Shown piece by piece: positions 8,535 to 17,175 of a stretch of 64,000 nt of DNA (position 1 is the first letter of the stretch; each line of letters opens with the position of its first letter). Position numbers and translations under genes: made by a program. The stretch is from Gemmatimonadaceae bacterium. Its GTDB lineage: Bacteria > Gemmatimonadota > Gemmatimonadetes > Gemmatimonadales > Gemmatimonadaceae. Where the stretch lies: NCBI GenBank assembly GCA_020851455.1, contig JADZCT010000029.1, positions 228,370-292,369 of the forward strand, written 5' to 3'. The notes under the pieces are model-generated. The model was given only the letters and a program-made list of their open reading frames with translations, was not told where the DNA came from and ran no database searches.

Positions 8535-9737
8535 ATGCCGTTTGGGACGGTAGAGAAGGCAATCGAAGACCTGGCGAATGGCAGGTTCATCGTCGTTGCG
8601 GACGATGAAGACCGCGAGAACGAGGGCGACCTGATCGCCGCCGCCGAGTTCATGACCCCGGCGAAGGTCAACTTCCTGATGCAGGCGAAGGGCATGATCT
8701 GCCTGGCGTTGTCTCCCGCCAGGGTCGAGCACCTCGACCTTCCGATGATGGGGGTCGAGAACACCGAGGCGATGCGCACGGCGTTCACCGTAACGGTGGA
8801 CGCGGCTCCACGCTTCGGCGTGACGACGGGCATCAGCGCGGCCGACCAGGCCGCTACGATCCGCGCCGCGGCCGACCCGGCCGCCGTGCCATCCGACCTG
8901 CGGCGCCCCGGGCACGTCCATCCGTTGCGCGCGCGCGCCGGCGGCGTGCTCCAGCGCGTTGGCCACACCGAGGCCGCGGTTGACCTCATGCGGCTCGCCG
9001 GCCTCCAGCCGGCAGGTGTCATCTGCGAGATCCTCAACGAAGACGGCACCACTGCCAGACGGCCGCAGCTCGAGGCCTTCGCGACTGCCCATGGGCTCAC
9101 GTTCATCACTGTGGCGCAGCTCGTTGCGCACCGGCTCCGCACCGAGCGGCTCGTGCACCGCGTCGCCGAGGCCCGGCTGCCCACCGAGTTCGGCGAGTAC
9201 CGCATCATTGGCTATGCCAATGACGTTGACGAGCGCGAACATGTGGCGCTCGTCTTCGGCGACGTTGCCGGCGGCGACGACGTACTCGTGCGCATGCACT
9301 CGAAGTGCCTCACCGGCGATGTCTTTCATTCGGCGCGCTGTGATTGCGGATGGCAACTGCATGCGGCGATGGAGATGATCGCGGCCGAGGGGCGAGGTGT
9401 GGTGGTGTACCTCGACCAGGAAGGACGCGGCATCGGCCTGCTCAACAAGCTCAGGGCGTATCAGCTTCAGGACGGCGGCGCCGACACCGTCGAGGCAAAC
9501 GAGCAGCTCGGCTTCGCTCCGGACCTCCGCAACTACGGCATCGGAGCCCAGATCCTCCTCGACCTCGGGCTCACCGGCATCCGCCCGATGACCAACAATC
9601 CCAGGAAACTCGTCGGGCTCGAGGGATACGGGCTCCAGGTTCGCGGGCGCGTGCCCCTCATCGCCCCGGAATCGGGCGAGAACGTTGCCTACGTCGAGAC
9701 CAAGCGCCGCAAGCTTGGCCACCTCCGGGCGCTCTAG
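8535..9737 (+). CDS. ribBA: Bifunctional DHBP synthase / GTP cyclohydrolase II
   Basis: Two entry reactions of riboflavin synthesis are fused in this 400-residue protein. Residues 1-200 form 3,4-dihydroxy-2-butanone 4-phosphate synthase (DDEDRENEGDLIAAAEF, RPGHVHPLRAR, LAGLQPAGVICEI). Residues 205-400 form GTP cyclohydrolase II, with the zinc cysteines in SKCLTGDVFHSARCDCGW, then YLDQEGRGIGLLNKLRAY and MTNNPRKLVGLEGYGL. Both active sites look intact, so neither half appears to be a vestigial domain. The TAG stop overlaps the GTG of ribH. Confidence 0.96.
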   Translation: MPFGTVEKAIEDLANGRFIVVADDEDRENEGDLIAAAEFMTPAKVNFLMQAKGMICLALSPARVEHLDLPMMGVENTEAMRTAFTVTVDAAPRFGVTTGISAADQAATIRAAADPAAVPSDLRRPGHVHPLRARAGGVLQRVGHTEAAVDLMRLAGLQPAGVICEILNEDGTTARRPQLEAFATAHGLTFITVAQLVAHRLRTERLVHRVAEARLPTEFGEYRIIGYANDVDEREHVALVFGDVAGGDDVLVRMHSKCLTGDVFHSARCDCGWQLHAAMEMIAAEGRGVVVYLDQEGRGIGLLNKLRAYQLQDGGADTVEANEQLGFAPDLRNYGIGAQILLDLGLTGIRPMTNNPRKLVGLEGYGLQVRGRVPLIAPESGENVAYVETKRRKLGHLRAL

Positions 9738-10246
9738 TGGCCGAGTTCAATGGAGACCCGTCCGGCGAAGGGCGCCGGATCGCCGTCGTTGTGAGCCGGT
9801 TCAACGAGGAGGTCACCACGCGCCTCCTCGACGGCGCGATGAAGTGCCTCCTCCAGCACGGCGTGAAGCTGGACGACATAGACGTTGCGTGGGTTCCGGG
9901 CGCATGGGAGCTTCCGCTGGCTGCGGCGCAGATGCTCGCGTCGGAACGGTATGACGCGCTCGTGGCGGTTGGTGCCGTGATCCGGGGTGAGACGCCGCAC
10001 TTCGATTACGTAGCCGGCGCCGCCGCGACCGGGCTCGCCGCGGTGCAGCGCGAGTACGGGATGCCGGTTGGCTTCGGCGTCATCACCACCAACGACGACG
10101 CACAGGCCGAGGCGCGATCGGGCGGCGCCCACGGCAACAAGGGCTGGGAGGCGGCGCTCGCGGCACTCGAGATGGCCGGCCTCCTCTCCGGGCTCGACGC
10201 GATCGCTGGACAGTTCGACGAGCCGCGCAATGGCGCAACGGATTGA
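9737..10246 (+). CDS. ribH: 6,7-dimethyl-8-ribityllumazine synthase
   Basis: RibH condenses the RibD product (dephosphorylated) with DHBP to form lumazine. The 169-residue protein carries VVVSRFNEEVTTRLLDGA, VPGAWELPLAAAQM and VGAVIRGETPHFDYVAGAAATGL, with the catalytic His in PHFDYV, and GVITTNDDAQAEARSGG. The start is GTG 9737, sharing its G with the TAG stop of ribBA; the longer track ORF from 9344 lies inside ribBA and is not used. Its last 17 bases overlap nusB. A C-terminal tail of about 15 residues extends past the usual end. Confidence 0.96.
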   Translation: MAEFNGDPSGEGRRIAVVVSRFNEEVTTRLLDGAMKCLLQHGVKLDDIDVAWVPGAWELPLAAAQMLASERYDALVAVGAVIRGETPHFDYVAGAAATGLAAVQREYGMPVGFGVITTNDDAQAEARSGGAHGNKGWEAALAALEMAGLLSGLDAIAGQFDEPRNGATD

Positions 10247-10649
10247 GACGCGCGGGCGCGCACGCGCCCTCCAGGCTCTCTACGCGTGGGACGTGCGGCG
10301 CGACATCGGCCTGACCCGCGCCGCGCAACTCGTGTGGGACGACCTCTCCGTGCCGCCGGAGGAGCGCGCGTTCGCCGAGGCGCTCATCAACCTTCTGGCG
10401 ACCGACATGGCCGGCCTCGACGCCGCGCTCGGCGAAGTCACGACGCGCTGGCGACTCGACCGCCTCGGCGCGATCGAGCGATGCGTGCTGCGCCTCGGAG
10501 CCGCCGAGCTCGCCCAGGGCGGCACTCCGGCGAAGGTCGTGATCCAGGAGTGCGTGAAGCTCGCCGAGCGCTACGGCACCGCGCGGTCGGCCGGATTCGT
10601 CAATGGCGTGCTCGATGCCCACGCGCGGCGCATGGGCGCGCTCGCGTGA
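10230..10649 (+). CDS. nusB: Transcription antitermination factor NusB
   Basis: NusB binds boxA RNA with S10 and promotes rRNA antitermination. The 139-residue all-helical protein starts MAQRIETRGRARALQALYAWD, the usual N-terminal pattern, and ends with the conserved VIQECVKLAERYGTARSAGFVNGVLDA. The start ATG 10230 lies inside ribH; ribH-nusB linkage is widespread in bacteria. Its TGA overlaps the GTG of the following glycosyltransferase. Confidence 0.95.
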   Translation: MAQRIETRGRARALQALYAWDVRRDIGLTRAAQLVWDDLSVPPEERAFAEALINLLATDMAGLDAALGEVTTRWRLDRLGAIERCVLRLGAAELAQGGTPAKVVIQECVKLAERYGTARSAGFVNGVLDAHARRMGALA

Positions 10650-11761
10650 GGATCCTCGTCGTCAACTGGCAGGACCGAGAGAACCCGCTTGCCGGCGGCG
10701 CGGAGATCCACCTGCACGAGATCTTCGAGCGCCTCGCCGGCCGCAGCCATGAGGTCACGCTGCTCTGCGGCGGGTGGAATGGATGCCCGCCGGCGGGCAA
10801 CTCCGGCGGCATGCAGATCGTGCGCGTCGGCACGCGCCAGACCTTCGCCCTCCGGGTGTTCCGCGCCTGGCGCAAGGATCTTTCCCGCCGGCCTTTCGAC
10901 GTGATCGTCGAGGACATCAACAAAGCCCCCCTTTATACCCCCGTCTGGGGTGCTGCCGCGCCGGTCGTGGCGTGTGTGCCGCACCTGTTCGGCGGCACGG
11001 CCTTTCAGGAACTGGCGTGGCCGCTGGCCGCCGCCGTCTGGCTCAGCGAGCGGCCGTTGCCGTTCGTCTATCGTGACGTGCCGTTCCAGGCGATTTCGCG
11101 CAGCACCGCCGACGACCTGGCCGCACGCGGAATCGCGCGAGACCACATTTCCGTTATCCACCCTGGCGTGCGCGCCGACCTGTTCACCCCTGACTCCGCG
11201 GCTCGTGCGGCGCGCCCCACCTTCGGGTACGTAGGGCGACTGAAGCGCTACAAGGGAGTGGGGATTCTTGTCCGCGCGTTCGCGGAACTCCCGCGCTCCG
11301 ACGCGCTCCTCGAGATCGCAGGGGCGGGCGACGACCGGCCGCGCCTCGAATCCCTTGCCCGTTCGCTGGGACTGGGCGACCGGGTTCGATTCCTCGGCTT
11401 CGTCAGCGACGCGGAGAAGCTTGCCATGTTGCGGCGCTCGTGGGCCATGGTTCTCGCATCGCCCAAGGAGGGGTGGGGGCTTACCAACGTCGAGGCGGCC
11501 GCATGCGGGACGCCAGTCGTGGCGTCCGATTCGCCCGGCATACGCGAGTCGGTTCGCCATGGCGAGACGGGATTCCTCGTCCCTCACGGCGACACTTCCG
11601 CGCTGGCGGGGGCGCTCGCGCGGCTTGCATCTTCCCGCGATCTTGTTGAGGAAATGGGACGCCGCGGACGGACGTTTGCGCTCACGTTCACGTGGGACGA
11701 CGCTGCGGCCCGCACCGAGGCGCACCTGCGCGGAGTCATCGCTCAGGCGCGCGCACACTGA
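10646..11761 (+). CDS. GT4-family glycosyltransferase
   Basis: A 371-residue GT-B glycosyltransferase. The N-terminal half begins VRILVVNWQDRENPLAGGAEIHLHEIF with the acceptor-side GGAE loop. The C-terminal donor domain begins near TFGYVGRLKRYKGVGILVRAF and contains SPKEGWGLTNVEAAACGTPVVAS, the E-x7-E motif region that binds the nucleotide sugar. The start is GTG 10646, whose TG forms part of the nusB stop; everything upstream in the track ORF is antisense-like readthrough of nusB. hprK follows after 21 bases. The substrate is unknown; a lipid- or polysaccharide-linked acceptor is typical. Confidence 0.88.
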   Translation: MRILVVNWQDRENPLAGGAEIHLHEIFERLAGRSHEVTLLCGGWNGCPPAGNSGGMQIVRVGTRQTFALRVFRAWRKDLSRRPFDVIVEDINKAPLYTPVWGAAAPVVACVPHLFGGTAFQELAWPLAAAVWLSERPLPFVYRDVPFQAISRSTADDLAARGIARDHISVIHPGVRADLFTPDSAARAARPTFGYVGRLKRYKGVGILVRAFAELPRSDALLEIAGAGDDRPRLESLARSLGLGDRVRFLGFVSDAEKLAMLRRSWAMVLASPKEGWGLTNVEAAACGTPVVASDSPGIRESVRHGETGFLVPHGDTSALAGALARLASSRDLVEEMGRRGRTFALTFTWDDAAARTEAHLRGVIAQARAH

Positions 11762-11782
11762 CAGGAGCGTCGACACAACACA

Positions 11783-12754
11783 ATGCCCAGGTTCCTCGTT
11801 GCGCAGTTGTACGAGAACATGAAGGACATCCTGAAGCTCGAGTTGCTCGGGAGCCCTGGCGGGCTCGAGCGCGAGATCACCAGCGTGGATGCCTCGGGCC
11901 CGGGCCTCGTGCTCGCCGGCTACGTGGGACGCTTCGTCCACGAGCGCATTCAGGTGTTCGGCGAGACCGAGGTGAGCTACCTGCGGTCGCTTGGCGAGGA
12001 CGAGTGCACGCGGCACCTCCGTCAGTACTTCTCGTACCAGATTCCGTGCGTGATGGTGACGAAGGGGCTCGCCCTTCCTGACGGGATGGAATCGCTCGCG
12101 CGCGAGGCGGGCATCGCCATCCTGCGCTCCTCGCTGAAGACGCAGGACTTCTACCGCCTCCTCGCTCCGTACCTCGAGGCGGCGTTTGCGCCAACGGCCA
12201 CCCTGCACGGATCCCTCGCCGACGTGTTCGGCGTGGGTCTGCTCCTCACGGGGGGCAGCGGGATCGGAAAGTCGGAGTGCGTCCTCGACCTCGTGGAGCG
12301 GGGCCACCGCCTCGTCGCCGACGACCTCGTGGTCTGCCGCCGTCGCGGGTCCGACGTGATCATCGGCCGCGCGCACGAGCACGCGCAGCACCACATGGAG
12401 ATCCGCGGCGTCGGCATAATTGACGTGTCGCGGATCTTCGGGATCCACGCCGTGCGCCAGCAGAAGCGCGTGGAGGTCGTCGTCGCCCTCGAGCAATGGG
12501 ACGCGACGCGCGACATTGACCGCACCGGGCTCGACGCGCGCACGACCACGATCCTCGACGTCGAACTGCCCCTCGTGACGGTGCTCCTGAACCCAGGCAA
12601 GAACATCACCGTGATCGCCGAAGTCATCGCGATGAACCACCTGCTCAAGCTCACGGGCATGAACGCCGCGGAGGCATTCAACGAGCGCCTCAAGGCGCGC
12701 CTCCGCCAGAGCCGGGCCGTCATCGGGCGCTACCTCCAGGATGACGATGAGTGA
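11783..12754 (+). CDS. hprK: HPr kinase/phosphorylase
   Basis: HprK phosphorylates and dephosphorylates the regulatory serine of HPr in response to glycolytic intermediates. The 323-residue protein has the N-terminal domain (residues 1-130) and a kinase domain with Walker A LLTGGSGIGKSECVLDL near residue 155, HRLVADDLV, and the family signature MEIRGVGIIDVSRIFG near residue 205. The C-terminal LKLTGMNAAEAFNERLKARL is also typical. It overlaps the EIIA gene by 14 bases and heads a PTS block whose HPr retains the target Ser. Normal length, no missing residues seen. Confidence 0.96.
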   Translation: MPRFLVAQLYENMKDILKLELLGSPGGLEREITSVDASGPGLVLAGYVGRFVHERIQVFGETEVSYLRSLGEDECTRHLRQYFSYQIPCVMVTKGLALPDGMESLAREAGIAILRSSLKTQDFYRLLAPYLEAAFAPTATLHGSLADVFGVGLLLTGGSGIGKSECVLDLVERGHRLVADDLVVCRRRGSDVIIGRAHEHAQHHMEIRGVGIIDVSRIFGIHAVRQQKRVEVVVALEQWDATRDIDRTGLDARTTTILDVELPLVTVLLNPGKNITVIAEVIAMNHLLKLTGMNAAEAFNERLKARLRQSRAVIGRYLQDDDE

Positions 12755-13154
12755 ACGCGTCGGACCGCGCGCGATCGTTGCCGGCCACGGCGATTTCGGT
12801 GTGGCGATGGTGGACGTCGTGCGTCGGATCACCGGCGACGCGAACGCGCTGCGCGCCGTGAGTGGGCAGGGCCTCGATGCCGGGGGAATCGAACGCGCCA
12901 TCCGCGCTGCGGCCGAGGAACTCGGCGCGCATGTGGTGTTCACGGATCTGCCCGCTGGAAGCTGCACGACTGCCGCGCGGCGCGTCGCCCGGGAGACGCC
13001 GGGCCTGGTCGTCGTCACCGGCGCCTCGGTGCCGATGCTCCTCGATTACCTCCTCGGCGAAGGCACAGGCGTTGAAGCCCTTCAGCGCGCAGCCGAGCGT
13101 GCCCGCGATGCGATTCTCGTATTTGGCGGGCGAGAGGGCCGGGATGTCCATTGA
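12741..13154 (+). CDS. PTS mannose-family EIIA component
   Basis: A 137-residue phosphocarrier of the mannose/fructose/sorbose PTS family. The phosphorylatable His is in AIVAGHGDFGVAMVDVV near residue 16, followed by AHVVFTDLPAGSCTTAARR and VVVTGASVPMLLDYLL. It receives phosphate from HPr and passes it to EIIB. Starts at ATG 12741 or ATG 12747, both inside the end of hprK. It ends 11 bases into the EIIB gene. EIIA is a separate protein here, not fused to EIIB. Confidence 0.9.
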   Translation: MTMSERVGPRAIVAGHGDFGVAMVDVVRRITGDANALRAVSGQGLDAGGIERAIRAAAEELGAHVVFTDLPAGSCTTAARRVARETPGLVVVTGASVPMLLDYLLGEGTGVEALQRAAERARDAILVFGGREGRDVH

Positions 13155-13632
13155 GGTCTATCGCATTGACGACCGGCTGGTGCACGGCCAGGTGGTCGTC
13201 GGCTGGGGCCAGCCGCTGGCGCTGAGGTTCATCGTGCTGGTGGACGACGCAATCGTGCAGAGCGACTGGGAGCGCGAGCTCTACCGCATGGGAACACCGC
13301 CGGAAATGGATCTGTTCGTCGAGAGCGTGGAGTCGTGCGCCCTGCGGCTTCCCGAGTTCGACTCGCGCGCTGACCCGGGTCTCCTCGTCGCGCCTGACGT
13401 GGCCACGATGGCCCGCCTCTGCAGCATGGCGCCCGGCATCCGGCAGGTGAACGTCGGCGGGATCCATCACGTCGCGGGCCGCGTCCCGCGGTTGCCATAC
13501 GTCTTCCTGTCACCCGCCGAGGAGGCGGGACTCAGGGCGCTTGCCGCGACGGGCGTCGCGATCTCGGCCCAGGATGTTCCGGGAGCCGATGCGGTTCCCC
13601 TCGACGACCTCCTCGCAAGGGACGGCTCCTGA
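13144..13632 (+). CDS. PTS mannose/sorbose-family EIIB component
   Basis: A 162-residue EIIB. MSIEVYRIDDRLVHGQVVVGWG places the phosphorylated His in RLVHGQV at residue 13, as in sorbose and mannose EIIB proteins; VNVGGIHH further on is also characteristic. The start ATG 13144 overlaps the 3' end of EIIA; the longer ORF from 12862 is a shadow of EIIA. The stop overlaps the EIIC start (TGATG). Confidence 0.92.
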   Translation: MSIEVYRIDDRLVHGQVVVGWGQPLALRFIVLVDDAIVQSDWERELYRMGTPPEMDLFVESVESCALRLPEFDSRADPGLLVAPDVATMARLCSMAPGIRQVNVGGIHHVAGRVPRLPYVFLSPAEEAGLRALAATGVAISAQDVPGADAVPLDDLLARDGS

Positions 13633-14315
13633 TGAGCCCGGCCCAGGCGCTCCTGCTGGTCGCGATCGGCGTTGTGTGCGCTCTCGATACCGTGAGCGTC
13701 GGGCAGACGATGATCTCGCGCCCGATCGTTTCGGCCACGCTCGCCGGCGCGGTGCTCGGAGCGGCGGAGCAGGGGGTGGTGGCAGGCGCCGTGCTCGAGC
13801 TGTTCGCACTCGAGACGATGCCGTTCGGCGCCAGCCGCTATCCAGAGTGGGGGCCAGCCGGCGTCGGCGCCGGGGCCGCGTACGCGCTTGGCGGTGCGGG
13901 GGTGCCTGGTTCGCTCCCGCTCGCCGTGATCTGCGGGCTCGTCATAGCCGGGCTTGGCTCGATCTCCATGGTGTGGCACAGGCGGCTTGTCGGGCGACTC
14001 GCCGGGTCGTTGCGCGTTCCCCTCGCGGCGGGCTCGGCCGAGGCGGTCACCCGCCTGCACCTGATGGGCGTTGCGTCCGATTTCTGGCGCGGCTTCGCCG
14101 TGTCGGCGATTGGCCTCGCGCTTGCGCTGGTTCTCGTCGCCAGCGTGCTCCCGGCATGGCGCGCGCCGTACGGCCCATCCATCGCGTGGGCGCTGATTTC
14201 GGCGGTCGCCGTCGGGGGATTCGCCGCTGCACGGTCGGCCCTGCCCGTTCCGCGCGGGCGCTGGTACCTCGCTGCTGGCGTCGCGATCGGCCTTTACCTG
14301 GCGGCGCGCAGATGA
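13632..14315 (+). CDS. PTS mannose-family EIIC membrane component
   Basis: A 227-residue polytopic membrane protein with six or seven hydrophobic stretches. It carries the family pattern VCALDTVSVGQTMISRPIVSATLAGAVLG at the N-terminus and VLELFALETMPFGASRYPEWGPAG near residue 55. EIIC and EIID together form the sugar channel in the inner membrane. It is shorter than typical family members (about 260 residues), mostly through compact loops. The stop overlaps the ATG of EIID by four bases. Confidence 0.88.
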   Translation: MSPAQALLLVAIGVVCALDTVSVGQTMISRPIVSATLAGAVLGAAEQGVVAGAVLELFALETMPFGASRYPEWGPAGVGAGAAYALGGAGVPGSLPLAVICGLVIAGLGSISMVWHRRLVGRLAGSLRVPLAAGSAEAVTRLHLMGVASDFWRGFAVSAIGLALALVLVASVLPAWRAPYGPSIAWALISAVAVGGFAAARSALPVPRGRWYLAAGVAIGLYLAARR

Positions 14316-15073
14316 CCGCCAGCGTGCCGCCCCTTCCGCTTCGCACGCGGCTGCTGATCCTTGCGCGGCTCCTCACGCTCCAGGGGTCGTACAACTACGA
14401 GACGATGGTCGGGAACGGCATTGCCTTCGCCATGGAGCCAGCGCTGCGGCTCCTTCCCGGGGGCCGCGGCGGCGACGCGTACCGCGCTGCAATGGCGCGC
14501 GAGAGCCGGTACTTCAACGCGCACCCGTACATGGCGGCGATGGCTGTCGGCGCGCTGGCCCGGGCGGAACTCGCGCTCGAGGATCCCGGGCGGATCGAGC
14601 GGTTCCGCACGGCCGCGTGCGGCCCGCTCGGAGGTGTGGGCGACCGCCTCGTCTGGGCTGGATGGCTTCCGCTGTGCTCCCTGCTTGCCCTCCTTTGCTT
14701 CGGGCTCGGGGCATCGCCGGGTGCCGTGGTCGCCACTTTCCTCCTGCTCTACAACGCCGGCCACGTGGCCCTCCGTGTCTGGGCGCTCGATGCCGGATGG
14801 CGCTCCGGACTCGCGTGCGGCCCGGCGCTGGGCAGGCCCGTGTTCCGTAACGGGCCCGCGATTCTCGCGCGCGCGGGGGCCGTGGTTGGGGGGGCCGCAA
14901 TCCCGCTGGTGGTCGCCGGGGCGTCCGGCGCGCGGCTGCCGGGCGTCGTGGTCATTGGTGCCGTTGGCGCTGCAGGCGCGGTGGCGCTCGCTGCGTCGGG
15001 CGGCCGCGTGCCTGGCTGGAGAGCCGCCCTTCTCTTCCTCCTGCTCGCCGCGGTCGCGGCACTGGTGGTCTGA
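14312..15073 (+). CDS. PTS mannose-family EIID membrane component
   Basis: A 253-residue EIID. LRTRLLILARLLTLQGSYNYETMVGNGIAFAMEPALR matches the conserved N-terminal region (LQ..WNYE.MQ..G..Y in relatives), and YFNAHPYMAAMAVGALARAE and LGGVGDRLVWAGWLPLCSL are the other diagnostic stretches. Hydrophobic helices fill the C-terminal half. Start ATG 14312 overlaps the EIIC stop; HPr follows with a one-base overlap. Slightly shorter than usual (about 270-280). Substrate unknown. Confidence 0.88.
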   Translation: MTASVPPLPLRTRLLILARLLTLQGSYNYETMVGNGIAFAMEPALRLLPGGRGGDAYRAAMARESRYFNAHPYMAAMAVGALARAELALEDPGRIERFRTAACGPLGGVGDRLVWAGWLPLCSLLALLCFGLGASPGAVVATFLLLYNAGHVALRVWALDAGWRSGLACGPALGRPVFRNGPAILARAGAVVGGAAIPLVVAGASGARLPGVVVIGAVGAAGAVALAASGGRVPGWRAALLFLLLAAVAALVV

Positions 15074-15342
15074 TGGTAGCAGAGCGGGCTGTCGTCGTGA
15101 AGAACCGGGCAGGCATTCACGCCCGGCCGTCGTCGGAGATAGTGAAGACGGCGGCGCGGTTCGCGTCGAGTGTCACGCTGGCGCTCGACGGGCTCGAGGT
15201 GAATGCGAAGAGCATCATGGGGGTGATGATGCTCGCCGCACCCTTCGGCGCCACGGTGACGCTCCGCGCAGCGGGCGAAGATGCCGAGGCGGCGGTCAAT
15301 GCCATGGCGGAACTGTTCGCATCCGGCTTCCGGGAGGCCTGA
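15073..15342 (+). CDS. ptsH: Phosphocarrier protein HPr
   Basis: An 89-residue HPr with both control sites. The active His lies in KNRAGIHARPSSEIVK (residue 16), phosphorylated by enzyme I. The regulatory Ser lies in VNAKSIMGVMMLAA (residue 47), the target of the HprK encoded in the same operon. Presence of both sites means this copy can serve transport or regulation. It lies between EIID (one-base overlap) and enzyme I. Confidence 0.96.
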   Translation: MVAERAVVVKNRAGIHARPSSEIVKTAARFASSVTLALDGLEVNAKSIMGVMMLAAPFGATVTLRAAGEDAEAAVNAMAELFASGFREA

Positions 15343-15344
15343 CC

Positions 15345-17099
15345 GTGCCCAGAACCCTCTTGCGCGGGATCCCGGCGTCGCCCGGTATCGTGATCGGGCC
15401 AGTCCATCTCCTGCGATGGGAGGTGCCAGAGGTGCCGGCCGACGTAATAGACCCGGCCGATATTCCATCCGAGACGGAACGGCTTCGCATCGCCCTGGCC
15501 CGGACCATCGAGCGGCTTCGCGTCCTCCGGGAGCGGGCGGTTCGCGACGCGGGAGCCGCCGAGGCAGCGATCTTCGACGTCCAGGTCACGATCGTCCAGG
15601 ACGAGGAGCTCGTGGGCCGCGCCATGGACCTGGTCGCCCAGCAGTTCACGGCGGAGCGCGCGTTCGACGTCGTGATGCACGACTGGCGCGAGCACTACGC
15701 CCGCTCGCCCCACGCGATGGTGCGCGAGAGGGTCAGCGACCTGGTTGATGTCCACATCCGCGTGCTCACGATCCTCATGGATCTTCCGGACCGTGACCCG
15801 GTGGACCTCCCGGATGGCGCCAACGCGGTCCTCGTCACGCGCGAGCTCACGCCAAGCCTCACGCTCCAGCTCGACCGCCGCCGCATCGCCGCGATTGCCA
15901 CCGACTTCGGAACGCGCACGTCGCATGTGGCGATCCTCGCGAGGTCGCTGGGCCTTCCCGCCGTTGTTGGCCTGCTCGACGCCACCAGCCGGCTGCGAAG
16001 CGGCGAGTCCATCATCCTCGACGGTACCGCGGGCACGATCGTCATGCGCCCCACGGAGGCGGAGCTGCACGCGGCCAACGTGCGCCGCCAGCGGGAGGTC
16101 GCCGAGGATGCGGACCTGGCAGCCCTGGCCTCGATGGAGGCCATCACGCAGGATGGCGTCCGCATCCAGCTCTTCGCGAATGTTGACCTCCCCGACGAAG
16201 CCGCCGAGGCGGCTGCGAACGGAGCCGAGGGAGTCGGACTGATGCGGACCGAGTTCCTTGTCGTTGGCCGCGCGGCCATGCCGACCGAGGACGAACAGTA
16301 CGAGGCCTACGCTGGCGTGGTGCGCGCGTTCCCCGGCAAGCCGGTGATCATCCGGACCTTTGACGTCGGCGGCGACAAGCTCCCCGTGGGCGGATTTCCC
16401 TCCGAACCAAACCCGTTCCTCGGCTGGCGCGCGATCAGGATGTGCCTCGACCAGCCGGGCATCTTCAAGACGCAACTCCGCGCCCTCCTCCGCGTTGCCA
16501 CGCTGGGCGACGTGCGCATCAACCTCCCGCTTGTGGTGAGCGTGGACGAGGTCCGGCAGGCGAAGGGGCTGCTTGCCGCGGCCGCGGCGGAACTCGCCGC
16601 CGGCGGCATCCCACACCGCGCCGACGTCCCCGTCGGGATAATGGTCGAGACCCCGGCGGCAGCCGTCCTTGCCGACGTCCTCGCCCACGACGTGGCCTTC
16701 TTCTCGATCGGCACCAATGACCTCGTGCAGTACACCCTCGCCGTTGACCGCGGGAACGCTGCGATGGCGTCGCGCTACACGCCCCTCCACCCGGCGGTGC
16801 TCCAGCTCATCAGGCGGACGTGCGAGGTCGCCGATCGCACCGGCGTGGAAGTGGGAGTATGCGGCGAGATGGCTTCGGAGCCCCTGATGGCCTTCGCGCT
16901 CGTGGGGCTCGGGATCAGGCAGTTGAGCGTCAACCCGTTCTCCCTGTCGCGCGTCAAACGCCTTGTTCGCCACGTTCGCGCTACGGCGGCGCGCGAGGCC
17001 GCGGAGGCGGCTATCGCTGCTGGAACCGCGGTGGAAGCCGAGCGGGCGCTGAGGGAACGGCTCGCCGCCGAATCCCCTGCCGAGTTCCACGACTCCTGA
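15345..17099 (+). CDS. ptsI: Phosphoenolpyruvate-protein phosphotransferase (enzyme I)
   Basis: Enzyme I takes phosphate from PEP and passes it to HPr. The 584-residue protein has normal length. The N-terminal domain holds the phospho-His in [25 protein letters not shown] near residue 190. The PEP-binding barrel shows [52 protein letters not shown] and [19 protein letters not shown], then [11 protein letters not shown]. The start is GTG 15345, three bases after ptsH; the long ORF from 14361 upstream is a shadow of EIID. It ends the PTS operon. Confidence 0.96.
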   Translation: MPRTLLRGIPASPGIVIGPVHLLRWEVPEVPADVIDPADIPSETERLRIALARTIERLRVLRERAVRDAGAAEAAIFDVQVTIVQDEELVGRAMDLVAQQFTAERAFDVVMHDWREHYARSPHAMVRERVSDLVDVHIRVLTILMDLPDRDPVDLPDGANAVLVTRELTPSLTLQLDRRRIAAIATDFGTRTSHVAILARSLGLPAVVGLLDATSRLRSGESIILDGTAGTIVMRPTEAELHAANVRRQREVAEDADLAALASMEAITQDGVRIQLFANVDLPDEAAEAAANGAEGVGLMRTEFLVVGRAAMPTEDEQYEAYAGVVRAFPGKPVIIRTFDVGGDKLPVGGFPSEPNPFLGWRAIRMCLDQPGIFKTQLRALLRVATLGDVRINLPLVVSVDEVRQAKGLLAAAAAELAAGGIPHRADVPVGIMVETPAAAVLADVLAHDVAFFSIGTNDLVQYTLAVDRGNAAMASRYTPLHPAVLQLIRRTCEVADRTGVEVGVCGEMASEPLMAFALVGLGIRQLSVNPFSLSRVKRLVRHVRATAAREAAEAAIAAGTAVEAERALRERLAAESPAEFHDS

Positions 17100-17141
17100 G
17101 CGCTGGCCGTGTGCCGACGGCAGTGCGCACGGTATGTTTCA

Positions 17142-17147
17142 TAGTTT
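17142..17147 (+). promoter_or_regulatory. Candidate -10 element (TAGTTT) for metK
   Basis: TAGTTT stands 28 bases before the metK GTG in the short gap after ptsI, in the string ATAGTTTACCC. The same nine bases TAGTTTACC occur before the M50 gene at 45927. No convincing -35 is visible. No SAM riboswitch is visible in this leader. Confidence 0.3.
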
Positions 17148-17175
17148 ACCCCCGGTTCCCGTCACTCCCACAACA

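Noticed and set aside
10571-13018. 815-residue minus-strand ORF
   Set aside because: Antisense to nusB, the GT4 gene and hprK, which all have clear family motifs. Long antisense frames are common in GC-rich DNA, and this protein shows no recognisable motif.
15117-17090. 657-residue minus-strand ORF
   Set aside because: Antisense to HPr and enzyme I, both certain. High His/Arg content is a shadow artefact.
17100-17175. SAM riboswitch before metK
   Set aside because: The 76-base leader is too short and lacks the SAM-I or SAM-II conserved cores.
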